A DNA stretch of 64,000 nt, taken from assembly GCA_003707065.3 (NCBI GenBank), contig PPXM03000004.1:744001-808000 (forward strand), read 5' to 3'. A model generated the notes under the pieces. It saw only the letters and a list, made by a program, of their open reading frames with translations. It did not search any database and was not told where the DNA came from. Source of the DNA: Trigonopsis variabilis. Taxonomy: Eukaryota > Ascomycota > Trigonopsidomycetes > Trigonopsidales > Trigonopsidaceae. Both the position numbers and the translations under genes were made by a program. How positions within the stretch are numbered: position 1 is the first letter of the stretch; each line of letters starts with the position of its first letter. Shown here piece by piece: positions 32,094-42,998 of this stretch.

Positions 32094-35000
32094 ATGACCG
32101 AAAGGCCCGTCCCTATAAAAGTGGGCGAGAATCAAAATGAAAGGGCAGCGAAGAGCCCAGAATCATTGGCGACTCCTACCAGATCTCCTAGTCTAACCCC
32201 GTCTATAAAGACTACTATTGACTCTGCCGAACACTTGGATTATTCCCCTCTGAGTTCACTGTCTACTTTTGGTCCTTCTCTATCGGAAAGGCGGTTCTTT
32301 CCCTCCAGTCCCTCGCTTGCTTCAGTAGGAAGTGTCTCAGTGAGACGAGTCCCTCATGCTGACCTCAATACATCCCTTCAATCTGCCAAGGCGACTTCTA
32401 TAGGATCTATTGTCGATCGTCTTGGGGCTAGGGCTAATATTCGTGCTCCTACTACCGCAGAGATCCCGTTGGTGACGCTCCCACAGCTTACTAAAGTCCA
32501 AGAGTCATCTTTCCAGCCTTACCTTGAATCGATCAGCCGAAAATACAAAATCTATAATCGATTAAAGGGCACAAAACCATTGACTGCAGCACCCTCTGAA
32601 TTGGAATCTGAAGACGAGTCTACCTCGAAATCGGGACGAACGTCACTCCCTGGTCTAGAACCTAATATACATCCCGAGTTTTCTTTCGATATCAATGACT
32701 CGGGCCATATAATTCCTCCTCTATCTCAGGTACCCGAGGTTTTCTCTCAGCCAGACTTTGCCCTCGAGAACCCGCGAACGTTTGACCTCGTCACCGGAAA
32801 AGCCATTATTTTACCGTCGAACGATGTCGAAAGTATGTCGTCACGGAAGAATCTGGCCAGCAATTCAGTCATCCAAGAAAAGATGTCCTATTACCTGGAT
32901 GTGGTGGAAATGAACCTCATCAAGGAAATCAGCGATGCGTCCTCGTCATTCTTTGAAAATCTGGGCGATCTTACTCTGGTCAGCGAGCAAAGTACAGAAC
33001 TCGTGTCTGAAGTTCAACGAATGCAGAAAAGTTTGGAGGAAGTAGATTCGAAATTGACTCAGACGGGTCTATCTCTTCTTCAGCTTCAGAACCGGCGCTA
33101 CAACTCACGAAGGCTGTCCTTAGGACTCAAACAGATGGCTCTTTTGCTGGATTATGGAAAAGAAGCAGAGAAAGCGCTCGTCGACCAGAAACTCAGTGAA
33201 ACTGTCCAACTCATTGATAAGTGTGAAATGCTACTGGCCGGAAAAGTTTGCGATGAAAAGCTGTCTTTGTCTTCAGACCTTTTGGTTGACCTTCGCAAGG
33301 TTGGGGGATTGAATGAGTTCCGCGAAAACCTCGTTAGTTTACGAAACCGGGTTGGCCGCGAATACGAAATAAGTTTTGTGTCTCGTTTGATGACTGATCT
33401 TTCTGCTCACGTTGATGCTGTTCCCGTGCAAGATACCATGTACAGATTGTGCCGGACATTTCTGAGTCTCAGTCCTGAGGAGCAAAGTGGACGAAAAGTC
33501 AATAGCGTCTATCTCGAGATATCAATATTATTTCGAGAAGGCTTGGAAGATGATTTCAAGGGTCTGATGAATGCAAATACTATTTCAAGCGCCCGGAGAA
33601 CATTCAGAGACGCTATTCTCAAAGAGTCAAAGAGTATTATTCGACGCTACTTACCCCAGTCGGACGACGATAATGATTCAGTCATGTCCGGCATGACTGG
33701 ACAGTCTTCTTCAACGGAACGAAGCCAGGGTCTTGCTCGGCGAATCAGAAGTATGAGTCCTAAAGAATACCTGGATATGGTGATGCATATCTATGCAAGC
33801 GAGTCGGAATATTTGAGGAGGCTTTCGACCTTGCAGCGGCTACTGCTCAATATAAGTTCGAGCATGTTGGTTGAGGCTGGGAATCAAAAGCCTGCGGATC
33901 TCTCGAAGCAATTCGATATTACTGATATCATTTCTGACGTTGTCGATCGAACTCAAGAGCGAATCACCAAGATTTTGCAAGTGGGTCGAAACAATGTAGT
34001 GAAATATCAGTCTCACGATTTTATGTTTTATTATGCATTGAATAGCATTTTCATGTCTGAATGTGAAGCTCTTACTGGGAGAGTCGCATCCGGCCTCCAG
34101 GGCTGTGTCGGAGTTCATTTGGGCCAATTTTTGCAAAATTATCATCAAAACAATGTCGTTACTATCTCAGAGATCATTCAACAGGATAAATGGAATGACG
34201 AAGTGGTCACGTTGCAAGACCAAGAGAGAGTCGATCGGTTGATCCAAAGCGCCAACAACGACCCTCCCGAGTGGCAGTTCAGTGTCTGGGATATGGTCAA
34301 AAGATATACTGAAGATGAAGTTGAAAAGAGTAATGGATCTCATGAGACAGCCGATGAGGCAGCGATTCCATCGCCAGAGATCGTAGACAAGCCTGTTCAA
34401 GAAGGGACAGACTTGCCCAAGGAAGACGGTGCCTCTGAGCTCGAAAACACCCAGGATGCTCCAGAAAAGAGTGAATCACCGACTTCTAAGTCGCCTACTC
34501 CACCTGAAGAAGAACAGGATACCGAAGGAAGAGAAGGTGAGGGATCGATTGGGGAACAAGGTGAGGGATCGATTGGGGAACAAGGTGAGGAAGATGGGAA
34601 GGAATCAACTCCTGTCTTGGATGAAGGAACCAAGTCGGAGGAGCCAACTCAAGATACTCTGAGTGTCGCCAAATCAGTTAAAGTTATCAAAATCCGCGAC
34701 TCTTTTACTGATAGAATCCAAACTTTCATGCTTCCTTTATCGGGGCTAGAAGCAATTAAATACGTTGAGTCTTACATGAAGTTGATAAGCATGTTCAGGC
34801 AGTGGACTCCCGATATCTGCACTCTTCTTTTTGAGTTCATTCGTCTTGTGAATTCGCGGACGTGTCAAGTGATCCTTGGAGCAGGAGCCACTCGATCGGC
34901 GGGCCTCAAAAGCATAACAGCAAAACATTTAGCATTATCATCGCAAGCGATGGGTATTTTGGTTGCACTGATTCCATATTCACGTATCTATGTCAAGCGG

Positions 35001-35526
35001 CACGGAGGATCTCAAGGGGCGCATTTGAGTATAGAATTTGATAAAGTTCGACGGGTAAGAAACTTGGCTTTGTGGAAACTAATGGCAGTCGCTCCAAGAG
35101 CACCAGAACGAGATATTTGCCAAGCTGGTCTCCATCATGGTCGATCGGATGTCCAGTCAATTGAAGTCCATCCGACAAGTCGACTGGGCAGCCAAGCGTG
35201 ATGTCAGCAGTAGCGAGGGAGCCAATGACTATATCAAGATTCTTGTGCGGGACACAACCAAGCTTAGTAAGGTGGTCAATAAATACTTGAATAGCCAGGA
35301 TGCGTTATATGTCATGACCCAAGTGTTCAGCGACTACAGCCGTCATCTCCGGCAGGAATACCGGGACATCATGCACCAATACGACGGTCAGTCAGACGAG
35401 ATTCGAGAAAACGTCCTAGCTAATCTTCGACTGGACGCAACTTATTTCAAAAGTCACACGGAGACTCTGAGTGGAGGAGAAGGAGCCGGCGATGAGATTC
35501 TACTCGATCTTGGTAATGTAAATTAA
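32094..35526 (+). CDS. VPS54: GARP complex subunit Vps54
   Basis: Vps54 is part of the GARP tether that returns endosome vesicles to the late Golgi. Two exons (32094-35054 and 35089-35526) with a 34-nt intron give 1,132 residues, longer than the yeast protein (889 residues as I recall). Splicing restores EFDKVRRSLQEHQNEIFAKL. The N-terminal 110 residues are Ser/Pro-rich. The diagnostic YYLDVVEMNLIKEIS with SFFENL lies at about residues 265-285, followed by coiled coil. An acidic insert at about 750-860 separates it from the Vps54-like C-terminal domain (KHLALSSQAMGILVALIPY...). The insert contains a perfect 24-bp tandem duplication. Confidence 0.9.
34536..34583 (+). repeat. Perfect 24-bp tandem duplication inside VPS54
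   Basis: Two identical 24-nt units (34536-34559 and 34560-34583), plus the first 7 nt of a third, encode EGSIGEQG twice in the acidic linker. Lack of any difference suggests a recent or unstable slippage event. It stays in frame. Confidence 0.9.
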
Positions 35527-35883
35527 TCTTTATATAGATGGTATCTATTTCTCGGCACCTTGCAGGACTCCATACTACTCTTCTATAACTAATGCCATGC
35601 TCGTTTACTACAGCTGGACTGATCAAGGCATGGAAGGTGTTGAACTCAAACTTTCATTATCGAATCGGCCTACCACCGAGTCGAGGAGCAGCACGTTTTG
35701 TGCTAACCATAGATCATTGCTATTCTACAATGGACATTACCGAGGCACTGCTTAGGCGGCCCCTTTCAACTCGGTTTGGATGGTGACTAGTACGGCGTTG
35801 GGCGGCTTCCGGGTAACCTTTGTAGGAAAACATTTCACGACGCGTCCACACTCCTCACTTGACTTTGCGCAGCCAACCGTGTC
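35527..35883. other. Intergenic region between VPS54 and the elongase gene
   Basis: It carries the elongase promoter. A 64-codon open frame here is not recognisable. No other feature is seen. Confidence 0.45.
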
Positions 35884-36846
35884 ATGGAGGTGTCTTTACC
35901 ATCATTCGATCGTCCATTTGGAATAGAGCTATGGCCGCTCTTTGACAAGGCGTTTTCCGCTGTTGTCGGGTATCCTGCCGACAACTTTCGCTACGTCCAA
36001 GGGGAGCTCCCGTTGTCTACTCGATACCCTGCTTTGGGCGCAGTTTTCCTTTATTATGTTATAATATTTGGGGGACGAGAGGTGATGAGGCCTTTTGCAC
36101 CATTGAAGCTGCAATTCCTCTTTCGGCTCCATAACTTGACGCTGACTCTGATCTCGCTCGTACTTTTGGTGTTGATGCTGGAACAAGTGATCCCTATGGT
36201 CTATCATCATGGTATCTTGTATGCCATCTGTGCTGATGATGCCTGGAGTAGGCGATTGATTGTACTGTATTACTTGAACTATTTGGTCAAGTATGTCGAG
36301 TTTATTGATACTATTTTCTTGGTGGTCAGGAAGAAGCCGTTGACGTTTTTACACACATACCATCATGGTGCTACTGCTATCCTTTGCTACTCGCAACTAG
36401 CTGGTCGAACCGCCGTATCGTGGGTTCCCATCAGCCTCAATCTGGCAGTCCATGTGGTCATGTACTGGTATTACTTCTTGGCTTCGTGCGGAATTCGCGT
36501 CTGGTGGAAGGAATGGGTCACTCGATTCCAGATCATCCAGTTTGTCATCGACCTGGTCTTTGTCTACTTTGCGAGCTGGACGTATTTCACATCGACCTAC
36601 TGGCCTTGGATTCCCAACATGGGCCACTGTGCAGGTGAGGAGTTTGCTGCCTTTTCGGGTGTCATCATTCTGTCTTCCTATCTGGTTCTCTTTATTATCT
36701 TCTACATCAACTCTTACGTGAAGAAGAGCCGGAAACGCGCCGCTTCCATCGCTGCCGCAAACAAGGACAAGAAGAAAGCTTCTTCAGCTACAACCACCTC
36801 CAGTACTCCCGCTAGAAACACTCGAGCTCGGTCTCGCAAGGTTTAG
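35884..36846 (+). CDS. Very-long-chain fatty acid elongase (ELO2/ELO3 type)
   Basis: This single exon encodes 320 residues. ELO proteins are the condensing enzymes (3-ketoacyl-CoA synthases) of fatty-acid elongation in the ER. Seven membrane segments are visible. Motifs in order are [16 protein letters not shown], the catalytic histidine box HTYHH at about residue 157, [13 protein letters not shown] and the late [12 protein letters not shown]. The tail is Lys/Arg-rich (KKSRKRAA...DKKKAS) and ends RSRKV, a basic C terminus seen in ER-retained ELOs. It is of the S. cerevisiae Elo2/Elo3 class rather than a desaturase-linked ELOVL. The promoter shows nothing distinctive. Confidence 0.93.
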   Translation: MEVSLPSFDRPFGIELWPLFDKAFSAVVGYPADNFRYVQGELPLSTRYPALGAVFLYYVIIFGGREVMRPFAPLKLQFLFRLHNLTLTLISLVLLVLMLEQVIPMVYHHGILYAICADDAWSRRLIVLYYLNYLVKYVEFIDTIFLVVRKKPLTFLHTYHHGATAILCYSQLAGRTAVSWVPISLNLAVHVVMYWYYFLASCGIRVWWKEWVTRFQIIQFVIDLVFVYFASWTYFTSTYWPWIPNMGHCAGEEFAAFSGVIILSSYLVLFIIFYINSYVKKSRKRAASIAAANKDKKKASSATTTSSTPARNTRARSRKV

Positions 36847-37059
36847 ATCGACCTGGACGAGTTTTAGACAGTCGAGATAGGTGTGGCTGGAATGGATCGC
36901 ACCTGATGGTGATGTGAGCCTTGTAAATGAAATGCTAGGACCAACGTTGCTGTAAAATATCCGAGATATATATATATATACAATGTTGTAGATCGCAATC
37001 CTCATCACCAGGATATTATACACAAATCCAGTTCTCCATAACCCTTTTGCCTTTACTTT

Positions 37060-37398
37060 TCACATCAACCTCTTTTTTAGCTCGGCCGCGACAGATGATC
37101 TTCTCCTGCCCAGACTCATAACATTCACGCCAGAGCCGAAAACCTGAGGCCTTGGCTCTCTCTTCTTCTTGCCTTTCTTCTTCTCATTCACAGGAGCTGG
37201 TTTCAGGGACTCCTTGAACTCTATTCGTTGTTCCTGAGCAACAAATTGCCTGCGTTCCTCATTCCAAACGCCATCTAGCTTTTCGAGAAAACTCTCGAGG
37301 GAAGGTGTAGCCTTTCTGATCGAGACCGACCGGGTCGATGAAAATGATCGGATAGAAGTGAAAACACCAAGGCGACAGAAACTAAATTTTAGAGCCAT
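37060..37398 (-). CDS. Small putative mitochondrial basic protein, 112 residues
   Basis: I do not recognise this protein. It starts MALKFSFCRLGVFTSIRSFSS, a convincing mitochondrial presequence with no acidic residues until after residue 30. The middle (SLESFLEKLDGVWNEERRQF) is likely helical. A Lys/Arg block (KKKGKKKREPRP) follows, then a conserved-looking end GSGVNVMSLGRRRSS...LKKRL. Size and charge resemble mitoribosome-associated or mtRNA-binding proteins, but this is inference. It is divergent from MED10, with 109 bp between start codons. Confidence 0.6.
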   Translation of the reverse strand: MALKFSFCRLGVFTSIRSFSSTRSVSIRKATPSLESFLEKLDGVWNEERRQFVAQEQRIEFKESLKPAPVNEKKKGKKKREPRPQVFGSGVNVMSLGRRRSSVAAELKKRLM

Positions 37399-37507
37399 GC
37401 TAGGTAGGTTGACACAGCAAGAAAGTTTGCAAGGTCGGGAGCAAAACCTGCGTTACAATCGATCATTGGGAATCCCCGTAACAACGACACTGAGCCTGGT
37501 GACCATC

Positions 37508-38013
37508 ATGAGCGCTGAAAGTCAAAATGGTTCAAACTCGCCTCTATCCAATGTCACTGACGAGTTGCGCACCGCTATCCAGTCAATGTTGGAACTGGGG
37601 ATTATTATTTATGACTTTGAAGGGGAGGATTCGAGGAAAGCAATAACGGATCGAGTGTGAGTCTCGCGGGTAACAAGCAACTAAACGATTAGGAACGAGC
37701 TAGTGGGACAATTCCAGAAATTGAATGAAGATAAGGAACAATTGAAGGATACGACAGTGCCAAGAGAGATCATTGAGTAAGTGATATGGTAGTTGGGTTG
37801 GAAGATCTAATAGGAAGATACATTGAAGATGGAAGAAATCCAGATGTCTATACAAGAGAGTTTGTTGAACTGATGCAAAAGCAAAACAAGTGGGTTGGTG
37901 ACCACTTGAAGGCCATGAAAGAATTCCGGGATATCCTGGGCGAAAAGCTCAAGGTGACTTATCCGGAGCTCGAAGATGCCATTAACGACGTATATACGAG
38001 AACAGGGAAGTGA
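37508..38013 (+). CDS. MED10: Mediator complex subunit 10 (Nut2)
   Basis: Med10 is a middle-module subunit of the Mediator coactivator. Three exons (37508-37656, 37693-37776, 37818-38013) with introns of 36 and 41 nt give 142 residues. The sequence holds the family pattern ELRTAIQSMLELGIIIYDFE near the start and [24 protein letters not shown] after splicing, which matches IP..V.EYID.G.NP..YT. The second intron must use the third possible AG (ggaag) to keep YIEDG in frame; the nearer tctaatag would shift it. Confidence 0.93.
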
Positions 38014-38053
38014 TTCAATATTCAACAGTAGGGTCACTTGTCCTATCTGATTA

Positions 38054-39414
38054 CTATTCATACTTTACAAAGGCTGGAGCGTTGAGCTTTGTTGCGCCGC
38101 GTCCAATATTCTCGTTTGTTTGATAGCCTCGAACTCTTGGCGGAGGACCCCCTTGGTGGAATAGTTGCTCATAGCTCTCGACATCATAGGCCTCTTTGAA
38201 TCTCGCGGCATTATCGGCAAATGACCCCTCGGCTATTGAAGCTCGTATTGCTCGGAACCAATCGTCGATTATCTTGAAGTTATGCATCTGGAGTAAGGTC
38301 CATGCAAGCATTTCTTTGGCATCCAGCAAATGATGTATATATGCCCTATAATGATTTGTGCATGTATAGCACGAACAACCCTTGACCAATGGTGTCATAT
38401 CTGCCTCGTACTCCTTTTTCCATAGATTGAATCCCAGAGGTTTACCTGAGACCTGTAACTCGTTCCATTGGAATGCAAGCGCTATTCCAGCATCTGAAGC
38501 TCGATTTATAAAATCTAAACTCATCATATCGTACCCCTGGCTGACCAGATCGAGCACTTGTCCAGGGCCACCAACGTCTTTCATCCATATCCGTGCAAGC
38601 TTTGGTAAATTATCAAATCCTTCAACGTAATAGTCTCCGCCGCTGTATGCATCTGGGCTACACCCACTCTCTGGAGATATTGGCGAGCTCCAAACAGTAA
38701 GACCGTGGACCTTTCCTTCGCCTGCAGCCTTATTTAACAACTCGAGGTATTCTTTTTGCTCTTCCTTTAATAATGTCGCAATTACAGGACAAAACAATGG
38801 CGTTCTCGATCCTTCCAAGCGGTCGAGATAAAGTTTCAACCACCGTTCATGGCGGATTTGCATTTTCCGAATCCGGTTCTTGCCTGGTCTTACTCCTGGA
38901 GAAAGATTTGGAAGATCAGGCGCGCTCATTATCAAGTCAGCCTTTGATTTTAGTGACAAGTCTGAGAGATGCGAAACTGTGGCAGATCGTACCCCTCGAG
39001 CGCTCATAAAGCATAATTCACGATCGGTATTGGGATGGCTGACGCCAACCGGATCGGGCCGTCGAGGTTGAATGAATAGCGGGACTTGTTTAGGAAGGCA
39101 GATCAAGTCTTTCAAAGCTCGGTCGGAAGTTATTAGAGCTGGCGCTTTGGGATAGACATCAAGAACTATACGTAAGTCACAAGAGCAAGTTCAGACGACT
39201 TACAGTCCTCTAGACCAAGAGCCACTGCCGGAATTTGCGCCAACACATGTTTTTGGACATTGTCGGGGCTCAAATGAGGAATAGTACCTCTACTGGAAGC
39301 GACCAGGCCAGCGGGAGTTTCAAATGATAAAACATGACTGAAAGCAAGTCTCCCAAGCCTTGCTTTTGAAGCCGAATCTCGATATATGATCGAAAAGGCC
39401 ATGGGGTCTGACAT
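38054..39414 (-). CDS. QTRT2: Queuine tRNA-ribosyltransferase accessory subunit 2
   Basis: It partners with QTRT1 to swap guanine for queuine at tRNA position 34. Two exons (39414-39204 and 39165-38054) with a 38-nt intron give 440 residues. An in-frame ATG at 39465 would add 17 residues; MAFSIIY at 39402 is also possible. The TGT fold motifs are ARLGRLAF, SYG-like and DVGGPGQVLDLVSQGYDMM, and the zinc site CSCYTCTNHYRAYIHHLL lies from about residue 333. The catalytic aspartates of bacterial TGT are not evident, as expected for the non-catalytic subunit. S. cerevisiae lacks this pathway but S. pombe and many fungi have it. Confidence 0.88.
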
Positions 39415-39582
39415 TGGTGAAGCGTTACCGAAATTTTCAACAAGTAACAGAGTCGACGATATCATGCGCGAGCGACTGAACTAGGGATTGGGAGAGCTGA
39501 ATGGGGCTTTTGTTTTACGCGACGAGATTCTGACAAGATTTTTAGCAATTCTAAGCAGACATTTTAATTAGATCAGATCAAT

Positions 39583-40321
39583 TTACTCATAGATCCAAGG
39601 GTTGCTGGCAGTAGTGTAGGATTGGACTTCGGCGGGCTTGAACCAAAGAGCAATTTCCTTCTTGGCAGACTCAACAGAGTCGGATCCGTGGATGATGTTG
39701 CGACCGACATCGATGGCATAATCACCTCGGATGGTACCAGGAGCAGAAGCAAGAGGGTTGGTGGCACCAAGCATGACTCGGCCAGTCTTAACGACGCCCT
39801 TACCTTCCCAGACAGTAGCAACGACGGGACCAGAAGTCATATACTTGACAAGACCGGGGAAGAAGGGCTTGGAGCGGAGATCAGAGTAGTGCTCGTTGAG
39901 AAGGTCCTCAGTGGGAGTGGTAAGCTTCAAGGCGACGAGCTTGAAACTAGACAGTTAGAACGTACAGTCCTGCATACTGGCACTTACCCCTTGTTCTCAA
40001 ATCGAGAAATGATTTGGCCAATAAGTCCACGTTGGACTCCATCGGGCTAAAGGGTTAGCGAGATCAACGATAAAATTGGCAATTCGATCGATATTAGACA
40101 AGTCATTGAGTGACCGTACAAAATTCATGAGTGGGGTCCCAAATAGGCATCATTATCGCTTGCAATTCATCTTAGATTCGAGACATACGGCTAAAGAGAA
40201 CGACCGCTCGCCGATAAAAATCACCGAGAATTCAATTCTCTCACTCCAATGGCATTTCAAATATCTCAATCTGCGCACTCAAACTTACCTTGATAGCAAT
40301 AAAGGTTTGTTCGTCAGCCAT
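39583..40321 (-). CDS. NDK1: Nucleoside diphosphate kinase
   Basis: It balances nucleoside triphosphate pools by phosphate transfer through a histidine. Three exons (40321-40289, 40046-39988, 39946-39583) with introns of 242 and 41 nt give 151 residues, the standard length. Exon 1 reads [11 protein letters not shown], exon 2 [17 protein letters not shown], and exon 3 contains the active-site RNIIHGSDS (His about 118) and the end NPWIYE. The long first intron is an outlier here. It is divergent from MCM5 with a 186-bp shared promoter. Confidence 0.96.
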
Positions 40322-40507
40322 TTTGTTCTTAGTGGGGAAAGGAGAAAATTTTCAATGGGCAGTACCGACCAAAGTAGGTTGGGCGCTACTTCCCACGTGA
40401 CTGACGCGAAAGGCCCAAAAGGGTAACCTAATTACAACCCCAGACGGGGCGCGTCAAAAAAGGGGCACCTATCGAAGGACCTAACCAACTGCCAGTGAAC
40501 TTCAACC
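40322..40507. promoter_or_regulatory. Bidirectional promoter of NDK1 and MCM5 with MBF-like and E-box motifs
   Basis: Only 186 bp separate the two start codons. CACGTG lies at 40394-40399 and ACGCGAAA at 40404-40411. A second CGCG word, GCGCGTCAAA, starts at about 40449. ACGCG words are the MluI cell-cycle box bound by MBF in yeasts, and MCM and nucleotide-metabolism genes are typical targets. Binding is inference. Confidence 0.55.
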
Positions 40508-42748
40508 ATGGCAGCCTATGATGCCGGCCAGACGTTTCAGACCCGTGTCTTACCTCCTTTAGATGTCAATGATGATGACCCCACTCAGATTGAACGCTTG
40601 TTTCGTCAGTTTGTCTTGGATTTCCGGGTTGGCAATTCGTTTGTGTACCGGTGAGTAGACCTCTTAGACGTGCATGGATTTCTAACTCGCCTTAGTGATC
40701 AGCTCAGGGCTAATGTTTTGGTTCACGAATACTGCCTGACCGTCGATATCACTGATCTAGTCTTCTTCAACGAGGATCTCGCTCACCGACTGACCAATGA
40801 GCCAGGGGCTACGATCCCTATGTTTGAGAATGCAGTCCAAGCAGTGGCAAAGCGGACTATTCTCGCACCTGGACGAGAAGAAGAAGCCTCAAAGACGACG
40901 CAAAAGTTCCAGCTCATTTTTACTTCCGACACTAACAAGATTTCTATTCGGGACCTGAACGCTACCCATATCTCCAAGATGATCCGATTGTCTGGTCTGA
41001 TCATCGGCGCGTCCACTCTTTCTTCCAAGGCAACCAGGATCCAGGCCCGCTGCAGGTCATGCAACAACGTTATCTATGTCTATGTCGACTCTGGATTCGC
41101 TCCTGTCACCTTGCCGAGTGAATGCGAAGCATCCGAGGACAATTTCCAACGTGGCGGCCAACGATGTGAGCGCAATCCTTATCAGATTCTTCACGAGCAC
41201 TCAGAGTTTGTCGACCAACAGATTTTGAAGCTGCAAGAGAGTCCGGACATGGTCCCAGTTGGCGAGCTTCCTCGACACATTCTCCTTTGTACTGACCGAT
41301 ATCTCGCAAACCGAGTTGTTCCCGGTAATCGCTGTACCATCATGGGCATCTACTCGACATATTCGAATGCCAAAGTTAAGAACCCAGGTGCCACGGCCAT
41401 CAAGAGCAGCTATGTCCAAGTTGTGGGAATTGAGGTCGATGTCGACCACAACTCGAGAGGCTCCGTTTCCTTCTCCGATGCTGAAGTCGAGGAATTTTAC
41501 GCCTTGTCTCGAACGCCCAATCTCTACGAGAAATTTGCCGCTTCCATTGCCCCTTCCATCTATGGCAACATGGATATCAAGAAAGCGGTTGCCTGCCTGT
41601 TAATGGGAGGCTCCAAACGTATTCTCCCCGATGGAATGCGCCTACGAGGAGACATTAACGTTCTCTTACTCGGTGACCCAGGTACCGCCAAATCTCAGCT
41701 GCTTAAGTTCGTCGAACGCGTCGCTCCTATTGCCATTTACACTTCCGGTAAAGGCTCCTCTGCAGCAGGTCTGACAGCCTCGGTCCAGCGCGATCACTCA
41801 AGTGGGGACTTCTACCTTGAAGGCGGTGCCATGGTCCTCGCCGATGGCGGTGTGGTTTGCATTGACGAGTTTGATAAGATGAGGGATGAAGATCGCGTGG
41901 CAATCCATGAAGCTATGGAACAACAAACGATCTCGATCGCAAAAGCAGGAATCACCACGATCTTGAACTCTAGAACTTCGGTGTTAGCAGCTGCCAACCC
42001 ACTCTTTGGTCGGTACGATGAGCTCAAGAGCGCAGGAGATAACATTGATTTCCAGACTACCATTCTTTCCCGATTCGATATGATCTTTGTCGTTAAGGAC
42101 GATCACAGCGCCGACAGAGATCGCCAGATTGCAAAGCATGTCGTAGGCATCCATGCCAGCTACAATTCGATGCCTGAAGCGGAGGGTGAGATCCCAATCG
42201 AAATCATGAAGAGATATGTCTCCTTCTGCAGAGCCCGTTGTGCTCCTCGGATTACTGAGGAGGCTGCCGAGCGACTCTCGTCTCACTTTGTCGAAATCAG
42301 GGCCCGCATAGCGCTTTATGAGGCAAACCAGGAAGCACGATCAGCCATTCCCATTACGGTCAGACAGCTGGAAGCCATCATTCGTATTACTGAGGCCCTG
42401 GCGAAACTCGAATTGTCACCCATTGCTACCGTGGCTCACGTCAATGAAGCTATTCGTCTGTTCCAAGCGTCAACGTTGGAAGCAGCCACCCAACAGGACG
42501 GCGCAATGGCCAAAATGGCTAAAGGTGTCACCGTTCTCGAAGATGAAATCAAGAAACGGCTGCCAATCGGATGGTCGACCTCGTATGACACCCTTGTTCG
42601 ACAATACATAAATAATGGTCCCTCCAATCATCCTGACCGCGTTCAAATTACTGAGCCCATGTTGGTACGGGCCTTGGATGTGTTAGAAAAGAGAGGGGTG
42701 ATCCAGCGAAGGTTCCAGGGTAAAAATATCCTTCGGATTTCTGCTTAG
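40508..42748 (+). CDS. MCM5: DNA replication licensing factor Mcm5
   Basis: Mcm5 is one of the six subunits of the replicative helicase MCM2-7. Two exons (40508-40650 and 40696-42748) with a 45-nt intron give 731 residues. The join reads FVYRDQLRANVL. A CxxC plus later cysteines (RCRSCNN...CERNPY) form the N-terminal zinc site. The AAA+ core has Walker A GDPGTAKSQ at about 373, Walker B VCIDEFDKM at about 435 and the arginine finger SRFD at about 506. A winged-helix end (EKRGVIQRRFQGKNI) is present. Confidence 0.97.
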
Positions 42749-42998
42749 AAGAAAGCGATTGTACATTACTTGTTTGGTGGCAGTGGTTTAAGGGAAGATT
42801 TTAATTGAGTGTTATAGGCAATTTTATCGTAACTAAATAGGTTATATGCGCAACGCAGTCATCTTTTGAGTCTGAGGCCGTCATCTAAGCTTATCGAGAA
42901 CAATCCTACGCAATATCAACGCTGCCTGATATAAAGTGTGCATTCAATAATATACAAATAATTATGAGCCCCTGAGGAGATAGCTACCCATAATCTCA

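Noticed and set aside
40047-40288. Intron-encoded box C/D snoRNA in NDK1
   Set aside because: ATGATG is present without the final A of the C box and no CTGA D box follows at a suitable distance.
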